This document shows, in pieces, positions 52,519 through 58,276 of a stretch of 58,276 nucleotides of DNA. Under the pieces are notes generated by a model. The model saw only the letters and a program-made list of their open reading frames with translations, did no database searches and was not told where the DNA came from. Location: assembly GCA_021783235.1 (NCBI GenBank), contig JAJXUD010000024.1, forward strand, positions 1-58,276. The letters run 5' to 3'. The position numbers and the translations under genes are program-made. The first letter of the stretch is position 1. Each line of letters starts with the position of its first letter. Source of the stretch: Myxococcales bacterium (GTDB taxonomy: Bacteria > Myxococcota > Myxococcia > Myxococcales > JAKAPL01).

Positions 52519-53577
52519 TCAGCGAAAGCGCGCGGGGGCGAGCGCACGGGCGTCGGGGGGATCTTCGCCGCACAGGATCGCCGCGGCGAGCTCGCCCGCC
52601 GCGACGCCGGCGGTCATGCCGTGGCCGCCGAAGCCGCCGAGGCGGAAGAGGCCCGGCAGGCGCGGGTCGAGCCCGACGACGAAACGGTGGTCGGGCGTGA
52701 GCGGCCGCAGCCCTGCCCAGCCGCTGCGCACGCGCGCCTCGGCGAGCGCCGGCGCCCAGCCGGCGAGCTTCGAGAAGAGCAGCGAAGCCACCTCGCGGCT
52801 CGTCGGCACGTGATCGCTCGCGGCCATGGGATCGGAGTCGCAGGGGCTGACGAGCAGGCCGCCGGACTCCGGCCGCAGGTAGATCCCCGCCGTCAGATCC
52901 CAGACCACCGTCGGGTACGGCGAGGCCGTCCGTGGGCGGTCGAGCACGAAGAGGTGTCGCCGCGCGGGCGCGATGCCGGCATTGCTCTGCGGAACGAAGG
53001 CCGGGCTCCAGGCGCCCGTCGCGTCGACGACCGTTTCGGCCGGCCGCGTCTCCGAGCCGATCCGCACGCCCGTGACCCGTCCGGCGGCGAAGTCGAGCCC
53101 GTCGACGCCCGTGCTGGCGAGGAGCTGGGCGCCCGCCTCCCTCGCCTCGCGCGCGAGCCCCTGCACGAGCGCGTGGACGTCGATGACGCCGTCGTCGGGC
53201 GAGAAGAGCGCCGGCCGGCCGCGCGGGGCGAGGCCCGCCGCTCGCTCGTCGGCGCGCGCCTCGCGCACGCCCGCCATCGCCGCCGCGTCGAGGATGCGCC
53301 GCCGCTCCTCGTCGTCGTCGGTGAGGTAGAGGCCGCCGAGCGGCCGCACCGTGCCCTCGGCCGAGAAGCGCCGGCCGAGCTCCCGCGCCCGAAGCGCGAG
53401 GCGCACGTTTTCGGGCTCGGCCACCGCGAGGCGGAAGATGGCCGCGCTCTTCGCGCTCGAGCCGGCGCCGAGCTGCCCCTCGCGCTCGAAGAGCACGACC
53501 TCCCGCCGCCGGCGGGCGAGCGCCCAGGCGACGGACAGCCCCGCGATGCCGCCTCCGACGACGATCACCCGATCCAT
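52519..53577 (-). CDS. FAD-dependent amino-acid/amine oxidase (DAO family)
   Basis: A 352-residue flavoprotein. The FAD motif is VIVVGGGIAGLSVAWAL (residues 4-20) followed by EREGQLGAGSSAKSA. The C-terminal DAO signature is RLGGFGGHGMTAGVAAGE. The closest types are glycine/sarcosine oxidase or D-amino acid dehydrogenase; the substrate is unknown. GGAGGG upstream of the ATG supports the start. It is divergent from the large lipoprotein gene. A hairpin GCCCCG/CGGGGC at 52504-52516 lies just after its stop. Confidence 0.85.
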   Translation of the reverse strand: MDRVIVVGGGIAGLSVAWALARRRREVVLFEREGQLGAGSSAKSAAIFRLAVAEPENVRLALRARELGRRFSAEGTVRPLGGLYLTDDDEERRRILDAAAMAGVREARADERAAGLAPRGRPALFSPDDGVIDVHALVQGLAREAREAGAQLLASTGVDGLDFAAGRVTGVRIGSETRPAETVVDATGAWSPAFVPQSNAGIAPARRHLFVLDRPRTASPYPTVVWDLTAGIYLRPESGGLLVSPCDSDPMAASDHVPTSREVASLLFSKLAGWAPALAEARVRSGWAGLRPLTPDHRFVVGLDPRLPGLFRLGGFGGHGMTAGVAAGELAAAILCGEDPPDARALAPARFR

Positions 53578-53728
53578 TTACGAGCCCTCCGTCGCACGCG
53601 CGCCCCGATCTACCACGACTCTGCCCTCTCGACGGCGCGGACGTTGGGGCGCAAGGCATTCGCTCGTCAGGGACGGAGCTGGCTGCGCGCCGCGGGGCCT
53701 CCTCCCCCCGCGAGCGCGCCGCGCGTGG

Positions 53729-53734
53729 TAGCGT
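53729..53734 (+). promoter_or_regulatory. Candidate -10 element (TAGCGT) of the large lipoprotein gene
   Basis: TAGCGT lies 11 nt before the ATG at 53740, without a ribosome binding site in between. No -35 was recognised. Confidence 0.3.
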
Positions 53735-53739
53735 GGGGC

Positions 53740-56535
53740 ATGCGATCGATCCGCCTGAGCTCGTGCGCCGAGGGCGCGCTTTTCGCGCTTCTCGCCCTCG
53801 CCGCGCTCGCCGGCTGCCAGTGCCGCGGTCAGACCGCGGCGCTCGACGGCGGAGACGGCGGCTTGGGCGACGCGGGCGCGATCCGGCCGGCGGAGGACGG
53901 CGGCGCTGGCCGCGACGCCGGAAGCGACGGCGGCTGTGGGCTGCGAAGCTGCGCCTCGGCGGGAGCCAACTGCGGCCCCATCGGAGACGGCTGCGGCGGC
54001 GTGATCGAGTGCGGGAGCTGCACCGCCCCCGAGATCTGTGGCGGCGCGGGGAGGCCCAGCGTCTGCGGCGGGAACGCCGGAAGCTGCACGCCGCTGACCT
54101 GCGCCACCGCGGACGCCGGCTGCGGCGCCGTGGGCGACGGCTGCGGGGGACTGCTCCAGTGCGGGAGCTGCACGGCCCCGAACATCTGCGGCGGCGCCGG
54201 GCTGCCGAACGTCTGCGGGGACGGCGTCGCGAGCGCTGCCGATGCCGGCCCGGGCTGCCAGGGGACCCTCGCGATCTCCCCCGCCTCCGGGACGCTGCAG
54301 GTCGTGAACGGCGCGCCCGCGACGCTCCAGCTCCAGGCGGTCGTCTCCGGCTGCGGCGCGCCGCAGGTCGTCACCGCCTCGTGGATCTCGAGCCGCCCGG
54401 ACCTCGCCTCCGTGGGGACGACGACGGGCCTCGTCTCGGCCCAGGGGCCGCGCGGCGGCGCCCTGGTCGTCAGCGCGGGCTATCGGGGGCTCGTCGGCGT
54501 CGCGCAGCTCAGCGTGGTCGTGACCGAGACCGTCTTCGCGGGCGCCCCCGCCTCCGCGCCGCAGGCGTTCGCCTCGGCGCCCGTCGCAGGCGGATCGAGC
54601 TCGCCCGCCTTTCTCTACCCGAACGACCGGGTGGTGATCCCGGTCAACCTCCAGCCGCTCGACTTCCAGTGGCGGCCGGGCGCGGGCAACGGCCTCTACC
54701 GGGTGACGCTCACGGGGGCCTACGCGACGCTGATCGGCTACGTCTCGCCGGCCAGCCCCGCGCAGCCGGCCTTTCAGCCCGACGCGCAGAGCTGGGCCCA
54801 CTTCGCAGAGAGCAACGTGGGGCGAACGGTCACGCTCGACCTCGCCGGCAGCTCCGGCGTGGCCGGGGCGCCCGTCTACGGCGCGACCGAGCAGACCCTC
54901 ACCCTCGCCGCCTCGCGCTTCGCCGGCACCATCTACTACTGGGCCATCTCGGCGGGGCAGGTGCTGCGCCTCTCGGCCGGTTCGCAGAGCCCGGTGGCGT
55001 TCTACACCCCGCCGCCGAGCCCCTCGGACGGCACAGATCACTGCATCGCCTGCCACACGGTCAGCCGCGACGGCACGCAGATGTCCGCCGAGCTTTGGGG
55101 AGCCGCCCAGCCGGGCTCCGGGACCCTCCTCGACCTCGCGCAGAGCCCCGTCGTCCCGACGCTCCCCGGCGGCTCGCAGAGCTGGATGTTCTCGGCGTTC
55201 GACGACACGGGCAGCCGGCTCCTCACGACCTGGCAAGGCTCGCTCACGCTGCGCGACACGGCGAGCGGCGCCCCCGTCCCCACCGGCTCGGGGCAGGGCA
55301 ACCTGGGCTCGATCGGCTGCGGCCCGGGGTCGACGTGCAGCCACCCCGCCTGGTCGCCGGACGGAAAGACGGTGCTCTTCGCCCGGGGGCTCCCCTCGCA
55401 CTTCAGCTACGACGTCGACTTCGACGAATCGGATCTGATGACCGTGCCCTGGAGCGCGGCGGGCCAGTCCTTCGGCAACCCCGGGGTGCTCGTGCCGAGC
55501 GGCGTCAGCGGCAGCGCGCTCGCGAACTTCCACCCGACCTTCTCCATCGACGACGCGCTCGTGGCCTTCAACCGCGGCCCCTGCTCCCGCTCCGACGGCT
55601 CGGCGGCCTGCCCCACCACCTGCCCCCAGGTCGCCTGCGGCGTGCCGGGCAACGTGCCGCCCGCGACCTTGCAGCTCGTCCCCGCGGCCGGTGGCGCCCC
55701 CATCGAGCTCGCGGCGGCCGAGGGTTCCGACCCGCGCAACTGGTATCCGAACTTCTCCCCGTTCAAGGAGGGCGGCTATCACTGGCTCGCCTTCTTCTCC
55801 CTGCGCGACTACGGCTGGGTGACCGCGGGGCAGAACCAGCGGCAGATCTGGATCACCGCCGTCGACGACAGCCCCACGCCGTCGAGCGACCCCTCCCACC
55901 CCTCGTTCTGGCTTCCCGGCCAGGACCCGACCACCGAGAACGACAAGGCCGAGTGGGCCCCGCTGCCGTGCGTCGGGTCGGGTCAGGGCTGTCAGGGCGA
56001 CATCGACTGCTGCTCGGGGCTGCTCTGCCGCGAGGCCGACGGCGGCTCGAGCTGCCTGCCGGCCGCCCAGGCCTGCGGCTTCACGGGCAGCGGCTGCCAG
56101 TCGAGCGGCGACTGCTGCGCCCCGCTCGCCTGCCTCTCGACCGGCCTCTGCGGGACCCCCTGCGGGACCGCCGGCACGGGCTGCCAGGCGACGGCCGACT
56201 GCTGCTCGGGGCTCGGCTGCGCGGCCGGCGTCTGCAGCGCGCCGAGCTGCACGCCGAAGAGCTGCGCCGAGCAGGGCTTCGACTGCGGCGCGCAGGGCGA
56301 CGGCTGCGGCAAGGCCATCGACTGCGGCGGCTGCGACGCCGGGAGCTGCGGCGCGGGCGGCGTCCCGGGGGTCTGCGGCTCGGGCTGCGTGCCCGAGAGC
56401 TGCACCTCGCTTCACTACGACTGCGGCGAGGCCGGCGACGGCTGCGGCGGCCTGCTCGACTGCGGCGGCTGCGACGGGGGGATCTGCGGCGGCGGCGGTG
56501 TGCCGAACGTCTGCTTCACGAGCCAGTTCAAGTGA
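53740..56535 (+). CDS. Large cysteine-rich lipoprotein with CxxCH and propeller-like domain
   Basis: A 931-residue protein with lipobox LAALAGC and an Asp/Gly/Ala-rich spacer. Two cysteine repeats (about 66-157; CGPIGDGCGGVIECGSCTAP) are followed by an Ig/BIG2-like domain (about 168-260; LAISPASGTLQVVNGAPATL). In the middle is a single haem-type motif CIACH (about 432), then a TolB-like propeller region (WSPDGKTVLFARGLPSHFSY). Three knottin-like units (GCQGDIDCCSGLLC) and two more copies of the first cysteine repeat end the protein. Such mosaic surface lipoproteins are frequent in Myxococcota. One CxxCH is not proof of haem attachment. A biological role is not known. Confidence 0.75.
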   Translation: MRSIRLSSCAEGALFALLALAALAGCQCRGQTAALDGGDGGLGDAGAIRPAEDGGAGRDAGSDGGCGLRSCASAGANCGPIGDGCGGVIECGSCTAPEICGGAGRPSVCGGNAGSCTPLTCATADAGCGAVGDGCGGLLQCGSCTAPNICGGAGLPNVCGDGVASAADAGPGCQGTLAISPASGTLQVVNGAPATLQLQAVVSGCGAPQVVTASWISSRPDLASVGTTTGLVSAQGPRGGALVVSAGYRGLVGVAQLSVVVTETVFAGAPASAPQAFASAPVAGGSSSPAFLYPNDRVVIPVNLQPLDFQWRPGAGNGLYRVTLTGAYATLIGYVSPASPAQPAFQPDAQSWAHFAESNVGRTVTLDLAGSSGVAGAPVYGATEQTLTLAASRFAGTIYYWAISAGQVLRLSAGSQSPVAFYTPPPSPSDGTDHCIACHTVSRDGTQMSAELWGAAQPGSGTLLDLAQSPVVPTLPGGSQSWMFSAFDDTGSRLLTTWQGSLTLRDTASGAPVPTGSGQGNLGSIGCGPGSTCSHPAWSPDGKTVLFARGLPSHFSYDVDFDESDLMTVPWSAAGQSFGNPGVLVPSGVSGSALANFHPTFSIDDALVAFNRGPCSRSDGSAACPTTCPQVACGVPGNVPPATLQLVPAAGGAPIELAAAEGSDPRNWYPNFSPFKEGGYHWLAFFSLRDYGWVTAGQNQRQIWITAVDDSPTPSSDPSHPSFWLPGQDPTTENDKAEWAPLPCVGSGQGCQGDIDCCSGLLCREADGGSSCLPAAQACGFTGSGCQSSGDCCAPLACLSTGLCGTPCGTAGTGCQATADCCSGLGCAAGVCSAPSCTPKSCAEQGFDCGAQGDGCGKAIDCGGCDAGSCGAGGVPGVCGSGCVPESCTSLHYDCGEAGDGCGGLLDCGGCDGGICGGGGVPNVCFTSQFK
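53937..54213 (+). repeat. Two cysteine-rich coding repeats, N-terminal pair
   Basis: Two adjacent units of about 135 nt encode CGPIGDGCGG-x-ECGSC-x-CGGAG-x-VCG and the same pattern again (GCGAVGDGCGGLLQCGSC). They are matched by the pair near the 3' end of the gene. Confidence 0.65.
56245..56520 (+). repeat. Two cysteine-rich coding repeats, C-terminal pair
   Basis: Two units encode DCGAQGDGCGKAIDCGGC and DCGEAGDGCGGLLDCGGC, each preceded by C-x-P-x-SC. They copy the N-terminal pair at 53937-54213. Confidence 0.65.
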
Positions 56536-56624
56536 GCGAAGAGCGCCGCTGGCGGGATCGCTTCGCCGCGGCGCGCCGATGCGGGTCATGCTCCCGCGCG
56601 ATGCCCCCTTGCCTGACGTCGGAG

Positions 56625-56721
56625 CTCAGAATTCTGAGATCGAATTGATCTGCTGCTTCGCGATGTCGGCAGCTTGCACGGGGCGGTCGCTGGCATTCGC
56701 CTTGCTCTCTACTCAATTGAG
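56625..56721. promoter_or_regulatory. AT-rich palindromes upstream of the serpin gene
   Basis: CTCAGAATTCTGAG (56625-56638) and CTCAATTGAG (56712-56721) are both perfect palindromes with the same CTCA...TGAG half sites. GATCGAATTGATC follows the first. This gap (56536-56754) is the least GC-rich stretch of the window and is likely to hold the promoter and an operator. Confidence 0.4.
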
Positions 56722-56754
56722 CGGCATCGATTCCCCGTCGCCCCGGAGACCCTC

Positions 56755-57993
56755 GTGACCAAGCTGACCCTCTGCGCGTCCCTCGCCGTTCTCGGCCTCG
56801 GCTGCCAGACCTCACCGCATTCGTCCGTCGCCTGCTCGGCTCCCAATCCGTCCTCCGGGGCCTGCGAGACTTCAGCTCAGCCGCCAGCCAGCTGCTCGGC
56901 TCCCATCCCGGTCTCCGGGGCGGTCCCGACGCTCGAGGCGGACCAGGGCGAGCTTGCGACCAGCCTCCTGGCCCCGCTTTCGCAGCAGGCCGGCGGAGGC
57001 AATCTGGCGTTCTCGCCCTTCGGGGTCTCGGCCATCGTCGACTGGGCCTATGCGTCGATGCCGGTCTCGCCGACCGACCCGGAGGCCCTGGCGCTCGGGC
57101 TGACGGTCTCGACCGTTGACGCGCCTGCTGCCTTCGCCGACATCGACTGCCGGTTGGTCACCGACGGGCAGAGCGACGGCAACCAGCTCACGGTCGCGAA
57201 CGCGATCTTCCTGCTCGCTCCGGGGACTCCCCCGTCGACGTCGGAGGTCGACGCCGACTTCGGGATGACGGTGCAGACGGTGCAGGGCGATCCCGTGACC
57301 GTTGTCAACGGCTGGGCGTCCAGGCAGACGAACGGTCTCGTCCCGACGCTCCTGCAGCCCGGCGACCTCTCTGGCGCGACGGACCAGGTCGATGTCGACG
57401 TGGTCTCCTTCAAGGGAGAGTGGGCGTCGGCCTTTCCGGCCTCGGCCACCCAGACCGGTTCGTTCACGACCGCGGCCTCGACGCAGCTCCAGGTGCCGCT
57501 GATGGCCCAGACCAACCAGTTCGGCTACGCCCATCCGCAGGGCTTCGCCATCGTCGAGCTGCCCTACCAGGGCCAGCAGCTGGCGCTCGACATCGTCTTG
57601 CCCGATGCCGTCTCCGGTCTGCCCCAGCTCCGGAGCTCATTCACGGCCCAGGCCTTCGCGGGCTGGGTGGCGGGCCTGAGCCCGACGTCCGTGGCGGTGA
57701 CGCTGCCCCGGTTCACCGTCCAATCGCGCCTGGACCTCGAGCCGGCCCTCGTGACGCTCGGGGTGCCGGCCGCGGATCTCTTCGGGCTGCACGTCGACTC
57801 GTTCGTGCAGCAGACGGTCGTCGAGGTCGACGAGAGCGGCACCGTCGCCGCCGCCGCCACCGAGCTCGCGACCGAGCCGACCGCCGTCATTTCGCCGACG
57901 GCCTTCGAAGCGACTCACCCCTTCCTGTTCGTGCTGCGCGACCTGCCCACCGGCACGATCCTCTTCGTCGGCGAGCTGTCGGACCCGTCTTGA
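56755..57993 (+). CDS. Serpin-family protease inhibitor, lipoprotein-like
   Basis: A 412-residue protein with a lipoprotein-like signal (SLAVLGLGCQT) and a short Ser/Pro/Cys spacer. From about residue 62 it follows the serpin fold: NLAFSPFGVSAIVDWAY, VNGWASRQTNGLVPTLL, VVSFKGEWASAF, VELPYQGQQLALDIVLPD, VTLPRFTVQSRLDLEPALVTLG, HPFLFVLRDLPTGTILFVGEL. The reactive loop begins with an inhibitory-type hinge, DESGTVAAAATE (about 359-370). Counting from Gly362 as P15 puts P1 near Thr376-Ala377, so small-residue-specific proteases may be the target. GTG 56755 follows GGAG by 6 nt and starts at the signal. Confidence 0.88.
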   Translation: MTKLTLCASLAVLGLGCQTSPHSSVACSAPNPSSGACETSAQPPASCSAPIPVSGAVPTLEADQGELATSLLAPLSQQAGGGNLAFSPFGVSAIVDWAYASMPVSPTDPEALALGLTVSTVDAPAAFADIDCRLVTDGQSDGNQLTVANAIFLLAPGTPPSTSEVDADFGMTVQTVQGDPVTVVNGWASRQTNGLVPTLLQPGDLSGATDQVDVDVVSFKGEWASAFPASATQTGSFTTAASTQLQVPLMAQTNQFGYAHPQGFAIVELPYQGQQLALDIVLPDAVSGLPQLRSSFTAQAFAGWVAGLSPTSVAVTLPRFTVQSRLDLEPALVTLGVPAADLFGLHVDSFVQQTVVEVDESGTVAAAATELATEPTAVISPTAFEATHPFLFVLRDLPTGTILFVGELSDPS

Positions 57994-58156
57994 GGCGCAA
58001 CCTCGGACGCGAGAGGCCGCGGGGGGGGACACTCGACGGGGCAGAGGCAGGCGGCGCCCCCAGGGCCTCGGCAAGGTCGCGAGGGACCCCTGCACCAGCG
58101 CTCGGCGTGCAGGCGATGAAGCCCTGGGTCGCTCCCCGGGAGCCTTCCCAACGACA

Positions 58157-58186
58157 CGGGCCCGGGAGATCGCTCTCCCGGGCCCG
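58157..58186. terminator. Perfect 13-bp stem-loop near the right edge
   Basis: CGGGCCCGGGAGA (58157-58169) and TCTCCCGGGCCCG (58174-58186) flank a 4-nt loop. It lies 164 nt after the serpin stop and has no long U-run on the plus strand. It may terminate the serpin transcript or one arriving from the right on the minus strand. Confidence 0.5.
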
Positions 58187-58276
58187 CCGACTGCCATCCC
58201 GTGGGCAGCCCGCACGTTGCACGGACCGCGCCGTGCCGCACCAGGAACTACGGGCCCTGGTTGCCGGAGCCGCTGG

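Noticed and set aside
53937-56520. The repeated cysteine modules as a mobile or CRISPR-like DNA repeat
   Set aside because: The repeats keep the reading frame and the cysteine pattern but differ at the DNA level, so they are protein modules.
58248-58276. Possible end of a minus-strand gene (last residues SGSGNQGP before TAG at 58250-58248) entering from the right
   Set aside because: Only eight codons are inside the window; it is compatible with the hairpin at 58157-58186 acting as its terminator, but there is no further evidence.

Overview
The window is about 58 kb of very GC-rich bacterial DNA (third codon positions almost all G or C, many GTG starts, heavy use of 4-nt start/stop overlaps). 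No rRNA, tRNA, CRISPR, IS element or phage gene was seen. The gene content fits a Myxococcota-type (formerly deltaproteobacterial) chromosome: a complete single-operon type II secretion system with two sigma-54 activators, many large cysteine-rich or beta-helix lipoproteins, a caspase-like protease, a PP2C phosphatase and orphan two-component proteins. The species cannot be named from the sequence.

Layout. 1-3.3 kb: end of an unknown gene, then argS, a SPOR-domain protein and a small cupin. 3.4-7.9 kb: a tightly overlapped operon of an ECF-like sigma factor, a zinc-motif membrane anti-sigma factor, a caspase-fold protease, a TPR membrane protein and a beta-helix lipoprotein, followed by a paralogous lipoprotein (8.0-10.1 kb), an outer-membrane barrel candidate and a 1139-residue Ig/propeller lipoprotein, closed by a strong terminator at 14.9 kb. 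15-24 kb: a DxDxDG-repeat lipoprotein, two nucleotide-sugar SDR enzymes, a PP2C phosphatase convergent with a PAS histidine kinase, lepA with a 38-codon insertion, and a LysM lytic transglycosylase.

24-42 kb: the T2SS locus. A Fis-type regulator and an NtrC-type activator are divergent around a perfect inverted repeat. The activator is followed by two enhancer-like palindromes and a near-consensus sigma-54 promoter that reads into gspC-D-E-F-(small ORF)-G-H-I-J-K-L-M-N and then a tandem-FHA sigma-54 activator. GspD, GspI and GspK carry low-complexity Gly/Met- or Gly/Ala/Ser-rich inserts. No gspO (prepilin peptidase) is present here.

42-58 kb: a minus-strand operon proS - DUF4388 protein - pyrF - lipoprotein; a GH13 glucosidase; a radical SAM protein; a minus-strand cluster (phosphomutase-fold enzyme, MA-type metallopeptidase, small exported protein); mscL with a zinc ribbon; an FAD amine-oxidase-like enzyme; a 931-residue lipoprotein with a CxxCH motif and cysteine repeats; and a lipoprotein-like serpin with an inhibitory-type hinge.

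Two gene sets look most worth testing. One is the sigma/anti-sigma/caspase/TPR/lipoprotein operon, which could be a protease-gated envelope signalling system. The other is the sigma-54 circuit controlling T2SS. Several non-operonic genes also have a TANNNT-like -10 element only 11-16 nt before the start codon, which suggests leaderless or near-leaderless transcription. All functions are inferred by reading motifs by eye; no database search was run.
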